Positions 1-6,883 of a stretch of 12,238 nt of DNA are shown in pieces. The position numbers were made by a program, and so were the translations under genes. The stretch is from an uncultured bacterium. GTDB lineage: Bacteria > Cyanobacteriota > Vampirovibrionia > Gastranaerophilales > Gastranaerophilaceae. Each line of letters begins with the position of its first letter. The first letter of the stretch is position 1. The stretch covers positions 1 to 12,238 of the forward strand of contig URRM01000049.1 of assembly GCA_900550295.1 (NCBI GenBank). The letters run 5' to 3'. The notes under the pieces were generated by a model. It saw nothing but the letters and a program-made list of their open reading frames with translations. It searched no databases and was not told where the DNA came from.

Positions 1-115
1 CATTATGTTTTGCACCCATATTTGTTAGCCATTTTGTTGCCCAAATGTCTTTTATTTCTGTTATATAGTCTTCCATTGCCGGTAACAACGGTTGTGTTAC
101 AAATATCTTGCTCAT
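1..115 (-). CDS. DegT/DnrJ/EryC1/StrS-type sugar aminotransferase, N-terminal fragment
   Basis: A minus-strand reading frame opens with ATG at 113-115 and continues uninterrupted to the left edge (38 codons visible). It begins MSKIFVTQPLLPAMEDY, and residues 25-32 read IWATKWLT. This opening, (I/V)xVTxPxLPxxEE...(I)WxxKWLTNxG, is the characteristic N-terminus of PLP-dependent nucleotide-sugar aminotransferases that make amino sugars for surface glycans. The catalytic lysine and PLP pocket lie outside the window, so activity cannot be judged. The ribosome-binding site is weak (GGATCAG just before the ATG). The gene is separated from the hydrogenase by about 195 bp holding a terminator, so it is probably a separate transcription unit. 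A role in glycan synthesis would fit the CMP-sugar synthetase at 6169-6870, but the two are not adjacent. The family call is from recalled motifs only. Confidence 0.72.
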   Translation of the reverse strand, partial: MSKIFVTQPLLPAMEDYITEIKDIWATKWLTNMGAKHN

Positions 116-138
116 TCTGATCCGTGATAGTTATTCTT

Positions 139-168
139 ATTATAGTAACTTATTTTTTATTGGTTACT
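139..168 (-). promoter_or_regulatory. possible promoter of the aminotransferase gene
   Basis: Read on the minus strand there is a perfect TATAAT at 139-144, about 23 bases before the ATG. No convincing -35 box sits 16-18 bases upstream (the best is GTAACC at 162-167). A 6-bp inverted repeat, AGTAAC (144-149) and GTTACT (163-168), brackets the spacer and could be an operator. The call rests mainly on the -10 box. Confidence 0.3.
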
Positions 169-246
169 GTAATCTTATCACAAATATTTTACCTGCACAA
201 TTCAGACTTGCGCATATTTACATTATTAACATTTATACAAAAGAGT

Positions 247-272
247 GGCGCCAGCTTTTTCAAGCTGGCGCC
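247..272 (-). terminator. intrinsic terminator after the hydrogenase gene
   Basis: An 11-bp perfect stem (GGCGCCAGCTT with AAGCTGGCGCC) closes a TTTC loop, about 40 bp past the hydrogenase stop codon. On the minus strand it is followed by ACTCTTTTG, a short U-rich tail. It is very GC-rich compared with its surroundings. It could also act on plus-strand transcripts, as the other side is T-rich as well. Confidence 0.8.
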
Positions 273-310
273 TTATTATAAAGACCATTAGTATATAAAA
301 TATCTTTATG

Positions 311-1765
311 TTATATTTTTTCGATATCATCAGATTGTGCAGCTAAAGCATCGATCATTTTCTTTGCAGTTCTTACCGGATTCATTGTTGCATTACCTGC
401 GATACAACCACCTTCACAGCACATAACTTCTACTATATTACAACCGTCACAGCATTCACCATCTTTTGCAAATTTCTTTAATTCTTTGATTGTGTCTTTA
501 TTTAAACCATTAATAACGTGAGGTTTTATTGAATCCTCATCTCTTAATGATTTTCTTACAGATTCTGCTACACCACCTGAAAGACCAAAGTTTCTGGCTT
601 GTTTTGAGCTTTCTTTTGTATATTTAGTTTCTTCACAATCTTCAACTTTAATATCTCTAGCTTCAAATAAAGAACCTAATTCTTCAAAACTCATTACATA
701 ATTTACATTTTCATTATCATAACCTTCTGCTCTTTTTGCAACACAAGGGCTTAAGAATACAGTAATTGCATCCGGAATTTCTTGTTTTACAAGTTCAGCT
801 GTGTAGTAAAGTGGAGTTTTTGTGTCAGAAACATAAGGTTTAATTTCAGGCAAATGTTTTTTTACAAATTGATTGTAACCTGCACAGCAAGAAGTTGTCA
901 TAAATTTGTCGCCACGTTCCATTCTTTCAACAAATTCTTTTGCCTCATTATTTGCTGTAATATCTGCACCTTGAGCAACTTCATAAACGTCTGTAAAGCC
1001 GGCTTTTAACATTGCAGTTTTAATTTGGTAAATACTACCTTTAAATTGACCTGCAATTGAAGGTGCAACCATAGCAATAACCTTTTTACCGTTTTTAATT
1101 TGTTTCAAAATATCGATAATTTGGCTTTTTTCATGAACTGCACCGAACGGACAAGCGGCAATACATCTACCGCAGCTGATACATTTATCAAAATCAATAC
1201 TTGCATAACCTGTTTCATCTTTTGAAATAGCGCCGACCGGACAAGCAGCTTCACAAGGGACTGTTGTTTGAACAATTGCACCATAAGGACAAGCGTTCAT
1301 ACACATTTTACATTTTTTACATTTTTCAGTATCAATGTGAGATTTACCGTCTACAATTGAGATTGCACCAAATTTACATGTTGATTGACAAGGTCTTGCA
1401 ACACAACCTTGGCAAATGTCAGTAACGTGAATTTGGCTAGTTACGCAGCCTTTACAAGCTTTTTGTAATACAGTCAAGTTCTTATCATTCAATTCAGTTC
1501 TATCTAAAGCTTCTTCAGCGTATGTATAAAGAGATTTTCTTTCATCGTCCTCTTCAATTTGAAAACCTAAACCTGCAATTGCTCTATCTTTTAGAATTGC
1601 TCTTTCCTTGTAAATACAGCAACGGTAAGGAACTTCTGCACCTTTCGGACGCATATCATAAGGAATTACTCTTGTATTTTCAGCAAAATTGTCTGAATCA
1701 AAAGCCTTAATAATATGAACTAAAATTTCTTTTTTTAAGTGAATTGCTTGACTGTTGTTATTCAT
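311..1765 (-). CDS. monomeric [FeFe] hydrogenase, probably group B
   Basis: This 484-residue protein should catalyse reversible H2 production from protons, most likely with reduced ferredoxin, in the cytoplasm. All three H-cluster signatures are visible: L1 TTSCCAGY at residues 290-297 (C294 ligand, C293 proton-relay position), L2 SPCVAKRAE at 339-347 (C341), and L3 EVMCCEGGC at 446-454 (C450 and C454). The N-terminal half carries two classical CxxCxxCxxxCP ferredoxin motifs (C149-C159 and C195-C205) plus further cysteines at 104, 107, 118, 121, 126, 130, 171 and 175 that could hold additional clusters. The length and lack of a [2Fe-2S] N-terminal domain fit the group B monomeric type rather than clostridial CpI; the subgroup is inferred. 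The start is supported by AAGGA seven bases upstream (1773-1777). The gene lies downstream of rex, which makes NADH-dependent control plausible, but I see no clear Rex site in its own 170-bp upstream region. HydE/F/G maturases are not in this window. Confidence 0.92.
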   Translation of the reverse strand: MNNNSQAIHLKKEILVHIIKAFDSDNFAENTRVIPYDMRPKGAEVPYRCCIYKERAILKDRAIAGLGFQIEEDDERKSLYTYAEEALDRTELNDKNLTVLQKACKGCVTSQIHVTDICQGCVARPCQSTCKFGAISIVDGKSHIDTEKCKKCKMCMNACPYGAIVQTTVPCEAACPVGAISKDETGYASIDFDKCISCGRCIAACPFGAVHEKSQIIDILKQIKNGKKVIAMVAPSIAGQFKGSIYQIKTAMLKAGFTDVYEVAQGADITANNEAKEFVERMERGDKFMTTSCCAGYNQFVKKHLPEIKPYVSDTKTPLYYTAELVKQEIPDAITVFLSPCVAKRAEGYDNENVNYVMSFEELGSLFEARDIKVEDCEETKYTKESSKQARNFGLSGGVAESVRKSLRDEDSIKPHVINGLNKDTIKELKKFAKDGECCDGCNIVEVMCCEGGCIAGNATMNPVRTAKKMIDALAAQSDDIEKI

Positions 1766-1935
1766 TTCTAAATCCTTTTTGTACCTTATAATAACTTTAT
1801 TCTATAATCAATCTTTTAAAAATTCAAATCAAAAGATAAAAATATCAATATAAAAGCCTATATATAATTTTGCTCCAAGCAAGAAAGTATTTCAAGCCGT
1901 ACATATCATAAACTTTACAAGTTTAAAATTTATCC

Positions 1936-2556
1936 TTATTCATCCTCAATATTGTTGTGAGTAAATTGTAAGAAATTACCAATTAAGTTTTCATTCCAAA
2001 CCTTTACGTCACTTGGAACTTCCAAAATACAAGGAACAAAATTCCATATATATTTAATGCCGCTGTTTGCCAAATAAAGAGCTGTGTCTTGTGCAAATTG
2101 ACGAGGAACGGTCAATATTGCAATATCAACATTTAAAGTTTTAACTAAATTTTCTAACTTTCCAATGTGATAAACTTCTTTATTATTAATTGACATACCG
2201 ACTTTTAAAGGGTCGTTATCAAACATGGCAAGAATGTTTAAACCGTAATTAGAAAAACTATCATATTTTACCAACGCAGAGCCTAAATTACCTGCACCGA
2301 TGATAAAAGCATCCTTTGGTTTTTGGAAACCTAAAGTGTGCTCAATAGCAAGTTTCAAATCTTTAACATTATATCCTACACGGCACTTGCCTGTATTATT
2401 CAAATATTTCATATCTTTTCGAACTTGAGAATTGTCAATACTTAATAATTCAGCAATTTTAGTGCTTGAAATAAATTCAGAAGATTCGTTTTTGTATTCG
2501 TCTAAAATATAATGATATAAAGTTAAACGGTTTATAACCTTATCAGGTATGTTCAT
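1936..2556 (-). CDS. rex: redox-sensing transcriptional repressor Rex
   Basis: This 206-residue protein has the full Rex layout. A winged helix-turn-helix fills residues 1-75, with recognition region STKIAELLSIDNSQVRKDM at 31-49 and the wing ending VGYNV at 60-64. A Rossmann NAD(H)-binding fold follows, with IGAGNLGSAL at 86-95, FDNDPLKVG at 112-120 and the dimer-swap region IWNFVPCILEVPSDV at 170-184. Rex represses fermentation genes when NAD+ is high and releases DNA when NADH accumulates. The start is supported by AAGGGG six bases upstream (2563-2568). It sits 71 bp downstream of adhE, beyond a strong terminator, and I see no good promoter in that gap. Expression may therefore rely on read-through. 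No convincing terminator follows it; only a weak AT-rich hairpin is seen at 1910-1924. AdhE is the obvious target, and the hydrogenase a likely one. Confidence 0.96.
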   Translation of the reverse strand: MNIPDKVINRLTLYHYILDEYKNESSEFISSTKIAELLSIDNSQVRKDMKYLNNTGKCRVGYNVKDLKLAIEHTLGFQKPKDAFIIGAGNLGSALVKYDSFSNYGLNILAMFDNDPLKVGMSINNKEVYHIGKLENLVKTLNVDIAILTVPRQFAQDTALYLANSGIKYIWNFVPCILEVPSDVKVWNENLIGNFLQFTHNNIEDE

Positions 2557-2574
2557 TAATAACCCCTTGTCTTA

Positions 2575-2610
2575 TAAAACAGGCGCAGAATAACAACGTT
2601 ATTCTGCGCC
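2575..2610 (-). terminator. intrinsic terminator of adhE
   Basis: A 13-bp perfect stem (GGCGCAGAATAAC at 2582-2594 with its complement at 2598-2610) with a 3-base loop lies 18 bp past the adhE stop codon. It is followed on the minus strand by TGTTTTATAAG. The U-run is short (four), so partial read-through into rex, which begins 26 bp later, is possible. Confidence 0.82.
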
Positions 2611-2627
2611 CACTTATTAATTTATAA

Positions 2628-5327
2628 TTAAACTACTCCATTGAAAGCATCAATGTAGATTTGTTTGATATCTGACATTAATGGGTAAGCTGGGTTAGCA
2701 CCTGTACATTGATCGTCGAATGCTAATTCAACTAATTCATCTAGGTGTTCATTCCAGTATTCTTTTGTGAAGCCGGCTTTTGTAATGAATTCTTCAATAG
2801 AATTTGGTAAATTGATAGCCTTCATTAATTTATCAATTGCTTTAATTAATAATTTAACTTTTTCGTCATCGTTTTTACCGCCTAAGCCTAATTCATCAGC
2901 GATTTGACCATATTTAGCTTTCGCACAAGGATATTTGTATTGTGGGAATATAGCTTGTTTGTGTGGAGCATCAGAAGCATTGTATTTGATTACTTGTCTG
3001 ATTAACAATGCGTTAGCAACACCGTGTGGAACATGGTACATAGCACCAAGTTTGTGAGCCATAGAGTGACATAATCCTAAGAATGAGTTTGCGAATGCCA
3101 TACCAGCGATTGTTGCTGCATAGTGCATTTTTTCTCTTGCGATAGGATCATTAGCACCTTCATTGTAGCTTCTTTCCAAGTATTTGAATACTAATTTAGA
3201 TGCTTCTAAAGCATTTGAATTAGTGAAGTTTGTAGCCATACAAGAAACGTAAGCTTCAATTGCGTGAACTAATGCATCAATACCTGATGCAGAAGTTAAG
3301 CCTTTTGGCATACCGTCAACGAAGTTAGGATCGATGATTGCCATATTTGGAGTTAAAGCGTAATCTGCGATTGCGTATTTAACGTGAGTTTCGTCATCTG
3401 TAATGATAGCGAATGGTGTAACTTCTGAACCTGTACCAGATGTTGTAGGTATTGCAACCATTGTTGCTTTTTTACCTAATTCAGGTAATTGGCAGATTCT
3501 CTTTCTGATATCCATAAATCTCATAGAGATATCTTCGAATACTGTATCAGGTTGTTCATACATTAACCACATAATTTTAGCTGCATCCATTGGAGAACCA
3601 CCACCTAATGAGATGATTACATCAGGTTCAAATGGTTTTAAGATAGACATTGCTTGGTTAATTGTTGATAATGTTGGATCCGGTTTAACATCAAAGAATA
3701 CTTGGTGTTCAATACCGATTTCATCTAAAACGTTAGTAATCTTATTAACTGCACCTGAGTTGTATAAGAAGCTGTCTGTTACGATGAATGCACGTTTTTT
3801 ACCTTGTAATTCTCTTAATGCTAAGTCAGTAGCACCTCTCTTGAAGTAGATTTTAGCTGGAGCCTTAAACCATAACATATTTTCTCTCCTTTCAGCAACT
3901 GTCTTGTAGTTTAATAAGTGTTCAACACCAACGTTACCAGAAACGGCGTTACCACCCCAAGAACCGCAACCTAATGTTAATGATGGTTCTAATTTGAAGT
4001 TGAATAAGTCACCGATACCACCTTGAGATGATGGAGAGTTGATTAATACACGGCAAGTAGGCATTTTTTCAGCGTATTTGTTAATTCTGTCGCTTTTTCT
4101 TTCGTCTGTGTACAATACTGATGTATGACCTGCACCACCTTTGCTTACTAACTCATAAGCCATTTCAGCAGCTTGTTCATAATTTTTAGCTTTGTACATA
4201 GCTAAGATTGGAGATAATTTTTCTCTTGAGAATGGATCGTTCCAATCTACTTCAGGTCTTTCAACTAATAAAATTTTTGCATCTTCAGGAGTTTTGAAAC
4301 CTGATAATTCAGCAATTTTGTGAGCTGATTGACCAACGATAGCCGGGTGAGCTGTACCTCTTGCCGGATCGATGAATGGTAAGTCTACCATTTTCTTTTG
4401 TTCTGCTTTATTTACAAGGTAAGCACCTCTGTATAAGAATTCTTTTTTAACTTCTTCATAAACATCTTCAACAACTACAACTGATTGTTCAGAAGCACAA
4501 ATCATACCGTTATCAAATGTTTTTGACATAAGGATTGAAGATACAGCCATTTTAATATCAGCTGTTTCATCGATTACTGCAGATGTATTACCAGGACCTA
4601 CACCTAATGCCGGGTTGCCTGATGAATAAGCTGCTTTAACCATTCCAGGACCACCTGTAGCTAAGATACAATCAATTTTAGGGTGTTTCATCAAAGCGCT
4701 TGATAATTCAATTGATGGAACATCAATCCAACCGATGATATCTTTTGGAGCACCAGCTTTAACAGCTGCATCTAAAACTAATTTAGCTGCTGCTATTGTT
4801 GATTTTGTTGCTCTTGGGTGAGGTGAGAAGATAATTGCATTTCTTGTTTTTAAAGCAATTAAAGATTTAAAGATTGCTGTTGAAGTTGGGTTTGTTGTAG
4901 GGATAATACCGGCTAAAACACCTAAAGGTTCAGCAACAATTTTTGTACCGTTTGCTTTATCTTCTTTGATAATACCGCAAGTTTTAACGTTTTTGTGTTT
5001 ATTATAAATGTATTCAGAAGCGAAGTGGTTTTTAATAATTTTATCTTCTAAAACACCCATACCGGTTTCTTCTATAGCCATACGAGCTAGAGGGATACGA
5101 GCTTTATCTGCAGCTGTTGCAGCAGCTTTAAAGATTTTGTCCACTTGTTCTTGTGAAAAGTGTGAGTATTCTTCTTGTGCTTTGTGAACTCTGTCAATCA
5201 AAGCTTCAAAAGATTCTACACTGTCAACTAAATTAGAAGCATTGTATGCTTTTTCTAATTTTTCAACATCATTTTGTTTGTTAGAAGCCTTTTTTGTAGA
5301 AGCCTTCTTTGTTGTTGTTTTTGGCAT
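2628..5327 (-). CDS. adhE: bifunctional acetaldehyde/alcohol dehydrogenase AdhE
   Basis: This 899-residue protein converts acetyl-CoA to acetaldehyde and then ethanol, using two NADH. The N-terminal half is a CoA-acylating aldehyde dehydrogenase, with catalytic C277 in FDNGMICASEQS (271-282) and GPGNTSAVID (244-253). The C-terminal half is an iron-dependent alcohol dehydrogenase: GGGSPMDAAK at 575-584 and predicted iron ligands D684, H688, H754 and H768. These residues match the recalled E. coli AdhE numbering (C246, D653, H657, H723, H737) with a constant offset of 31, so the excess is entirely an N-terminal tail. That tail (residues 1-20) is rich in K, T and S and contains a repeated TKKAS. 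AdhE normally assembles into helical filaments (spirosomes). The start is supported by AAGGAG about nine bases upstream. The gene has its own promoter and terminator, so it is probably monocistronic, and Rex encoded just downstream is the likely regulator. Confidence 0.97.
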   Translation of the reverse strand: MPKTTTKKASTKKASNKQNDVEKLEKAYNASNLVDSVESFEALIDRVHKAQEEYSHFSQEQVDKIFKAAATAADKARIPLARMAIEETGMGVLEDKIIKNHFASEYIYNKHKNVKTCGIIKEDKANGTKIVAEPLGVLAGIIPTTNPTSTAIFKSLIALKTRNAIIFSPHPRATKSTIAAAKLVLDAAVKAGAPKDIIGWIDVPSIELSSALMKHPKIDCILATGGPGMVKAAYSSGNPALGVGPGNTSAVIDETADIKMAVSSILMSKTFDNGMICASEQSVVVVEDVYEEVKKEFLYRGAYLVNKAEQKKMVDLPFIDPARGTAHPAIVGQSAHKIAELSGFKTPEDAKILLVERPEVDWNDPFSREKLSPILAMYKAKNYEQAAEMAYELVSKGGAGHTSVLYTDERKSDRINKYAEKMPTCRVLINSPSSQGGIGDLFNFKLEPSLTLGCGSWGGNAVSGNVGVEHLLNYKTVAERRENMLWFKAPAKIYFKRGATDLALRELQGKKRAFIVTDSFLYNSGAVNKITNVLDEIGIEHQVFFDVKPDPTLSTINQAMSILKPFEPDVIISLGGGSPMDAAKIMWLMYEQPDTVFEDISMRFMDIRKRICQLPELGKKATMVAIPTTSGTGSEVTPFAIITDDETHVKYAIADYALTPNMAIIDPNFVDGMPKGLTSASGIDALVHAIEAYVSCMATNFTNSNALEASKLVFKYLERSYNEGANDPIAREKMHYAATIAGMAFANSFLGLCHSMAHKLGAMYHVPHGVANALLIRQVIKYNASDAPHKQAIFPQYKYPCAKAKYGQIADELGLGGKNDDEKVKLLIKAIDKLMKAINLPNSIEEFITKAGFTKEYWNEHLDELVELAFDDQCTGANPAYPLMSDIKQIYIDAFNGVV

Positions 5328-5345
5328 TTTTTATTTCTCCTTTTT

Positions 5346-5359
5346 TCAATCGTGATTGA
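5346..5359. promoter_or_regulatory. palindrome in the adhE leader, possible operator
   Basis: TCAATC-GT-GATTGA is a 6+6 inverted repeat with a 2-base centre. It lies between the adhE -10 box and the Shine-Dalgarno sequence, at about +7 to +20 of the predicted transcript. It contains AATCGTGA, an 8-mer that recurs twice more (once inverted) about 110-130 bp away, at 5461-5468 and 5477-5484. The position would suit a repressor site. It does not match the usual Rex consensus well, so the binding protein is unknown. Confidence 0.45.
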
Positions 5360-5373
5360 TTTCCTTATTCAAA

Positions 5374-5403
5374 AGTATAGAATAAGATTAAGTGTTTTGT
5401 CAA
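5374..5403 (-). promoter_or_regulatory. sigma-70-type promoter of adhE
   Basis: On the minus strand TTGACA (5398-5403) is a perfect -35 box, followed after 18 bases by TATACT (5374-5379), one mismatch from the -10 consensus. Transcription should start near 5366, giving a leader of about 40 bases with an AAGGAG ribosome-binding site. This is among the best promoters in the window and fits a highly expressed fermentation enzyme. Confidence 0.8.
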
Positions 5404-5450
5404 CCATTAATAATTTAATTTAATTTACTTATTTTACAATGCGTAAGATA

Positions 5451-5495
5451 GTGAATTTTGTCACGATTCAAAATTTAATCGTGACATTTTGTCAC
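5451..5495. promoter_or_regulatory. paired GTGA/TCAC repeats upstream of adhE, candidate Rex-type operators
   Basis: Two tandem sites are visible. Site A (5451-5464) is GTGA-ATTTTG-TCAC and site B (5481-5495) is GTGAC-ATTTT-GTCAC, a perfect 5+5 palindrome. They share a 10-bp direct repeat ATTTTGTCAC whose copies lie 31 bp apart, about three helical turns. Between them, TCACGATT (5461-5468) and AATCGTGA (5477-5484) form a perfect 8-bp inverted repeat. Site A has the GTGA-N6-TCAC core of the known Rex consensus (TTGTGA-N6-TCACAA). The set starts about 48 bp upstream of the adhE -35 box and overlaps the stop codon of the upstream gene. The hairpin could instead mark the 3' end of the upstream operon, but no U-tract follows it. 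Confidence 0.5.
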
Positions 5496-6169
5496 TAATT
5501 GTCGTTTTTAATTCTTTTCGCTAAATACAAAAATGGGGTGTCTAAAATTGCAATAAATAATTTTATTAAATATGTTGTTATAAACAATTGGAATACTACG
5601 TCTTTTGAGAAAACACCCGCAAAACCAATAAATGTAAACATTGCAGTATCAAATAATTGACTTAAACAAGTTGCTCCGTTGTTTCTTACCCATAAAAATT
5701 TATCTGACGGCAAAATGTTTCTTATAAATTTATATAAATAAACATCCATCATATTTGAAACAAAATATGCAGACATACTAGCAAAACATATACGTGGAGT
5801 TATTGTAAACAGTGTTTTCATTGCTTCTCCGGCAAAATCTGCTTCATTTGAAATATAATGTAAATCGATTTGAGTAATTATTGTAAACATCAATAGTGCA
5901 AAAAATCCCAAATAAACACTCTTTTGCGCTTCCTCAACTCCATACTTTTCATTTAAGATGTCTGTAGCCAAAAAGATTGAGCCGTAGGTAACGTTACCTA
6001 AAGTTAATGCCATACCGAAAATATCAACACATTTTAAAACTTCAACGTTTGCTACTATTGTTGCCAAAGCAATCCAAGCAAACACACCCATCTTACCGAA
6101 AAATTTATATGCAAATATTACACCTGCAAAATTAACTATAATTGTTATAAAAAATAATGCTTCATTCAT
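5495..6169 (-). CDS. VUT family transporter, probable queuosine-precursor importer
   Basis: This 224-residue integral membrane protein belongs to the VUT/YhhQ family, whose studied members import preQ0/preQ1 or queuine for tRNA wobble-base modification. About six or seven hydrophobic segments are visible (roughly residues 4-20, 28-44, 48-68, 84-101, 125-143, 165-187 and 190-212). The family signature FLATDILNEKYG is at 66-77, and SQLFDTAMFTFIGF at 170-183 matches the conserved late region. Its length is typical. The ATG overlaps the stop of the preceding gene by one base (TAATG), so translation is probably coupled. No queuosine biosynthesis gene is in the window, so the exact substrate is inferred from the family. 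The stop codon falls at the edge of a palindromic repeat upstream of adhE. Confidence 0.88.
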   Translation of the reverse strand: MNEALFFITIIVNFAGVIFAYKFFGKMGVFAWIALATIVANVEVLKCVDIFGMALTLGNVTYGSIFLATDILNEKYGVEEAQKSVYLGFFALLMFTIITQIDLHYISNEADFAGEAMKTLFTITPRICFASMSAYFVSNMMDVYLYKFIRNILPSDKFLWVRNNGATCLSQLFDTAMFTFIGFAGVFSKDVVFQLFITTYLIKLFIAILDTPFLYLAKRIKNDN

Positions 6170-6870
6170 TAGTTATTTCTTGCCTCTAAAATCTTTTCAA
6201 TACTTTCAAAATCACTCGGTTCATCAATATCTATAGATTGATTTACAACATAAACCATAGGATTTTTACCTATAAAGTCATTCACTTCTCGCATAACTTT
6301 TGTATCACAGATATACGCAGAACCTGTTTCCCTATACATCGGATAATGACGGTGTTCATCTTGACGACGAGGTCTTGTTCTTGAATCGTATAGAGGCTCA
6401 AATTTTTCTGTATTCGGAACTTGTCGCCATAGAGAGTGAGTTGTTCCGATATCAAGTACCGCAAAAACTGAATCGTGACCTTTTTTAATGTTTTCTAAAT
6501 AACATTCAATAACTTTATCCAAACGCTTTGAATCTCTCAATGGACAAGTTGGTTGCAATAAAACTACTACATCAGGCTCATAACCTTCTTTTTCTTTCAA
6601 GTAGTCTAAAACATGAATAATTACAGGAATTGTCATTGTTGTATCTTGAGCCAATTCCATCGGACGGTCAATGACTTCACATCCATACTCTAAAGCAACT
6701 TTTTTTACATTTTCAGCCTCTGTAGACAAGACTGTTCTTGTCACATATTTAGAATTTTGTCCAGCCTCTATTGAATAATATATCAAAGGTTTGCCGGCCA
6801 AAATTTTAACATTTTTGTTCGGAATACCTTTTGAACCACCACGTGCAGGGATTATAGCTAAAATTTCCAT
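6169..6870 (-). CDS. cytidylyltransferase, acylneuraminate (CMP-sugar) type
   Basis: This 233-residue cytoplasmic enzyme should activate a nonulosonic acid with CTP to give a CMP-sugar for surface glycan assembly. Visible signatures are the nucleotide-binding loop IPARGGSKGIPNKN at 7-20, LQPTCPLR at 105-112, the substrate-side segment RRQDEHRHYPMYRETGSAYI at 168-187, and IDIDEPSDFE at 213-222. These fit NeuA, PseF or LegF (sialic, pseudaminic or legionaminic acid). The sequence alone does not decide among them, and no synthase or epimerase gene is adjacent. The gene begins 13 bp after folP with AAGGA upstream, and its stop overlaps the transporter start. It therefore sits mid-operon between two metabolically unrelated genes. 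Kdo cytidylyltransferase (KdsB) is less likely because the IPARGGSKG form is typical of the NeuA group. Confidence 0.88.
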   Translation of the reverse strand: MEILAIIPARGGSKGIPNKNVKILAGKPLIYYSIEAGQNSKYVTRTVLSTEAENVKKVALEYGCEVIDRPMELAQDTTMTIPVIIHVLDYLKEKEGYEPDVVVLLQPTCPLRDSKRLDKVIECYLENIKKGHDSVFAVLDIGTTHSLWRQVPNTEKFEPLYDSRTRPRRQDEHRHYPMYRETGSAYICDTKVMREVNDFIGKNPMVYVVNQSIDIDEPSDFESIEKILEARNN

Positions 6871-6883
6871 TATCTAATTCCTT

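Noticed and set aside
166..185. TTTGTGATAAGATTACAG (minus strand) as a Rex box
   Set aside because: Only one half-site matches the consensus; the second half is degenerate and the neighbouring gene is an aminotransferase, not a fermentation gene.
1910..1924. AAACTT-TAC-AAGTTT hairpin as the rex terminator
   Set aside because: The stem is short and entirely weak pairs except two, with no U-tract; not enough to call a terminator.
3403..3849. 148-codon plus-strand open frame opposite adhE
   Set aside because: It lies wholly antisense to well-supported adhE codons, has no ribosome-binding site of note and resembles no protein family; it is a by-product of adhE codon use.
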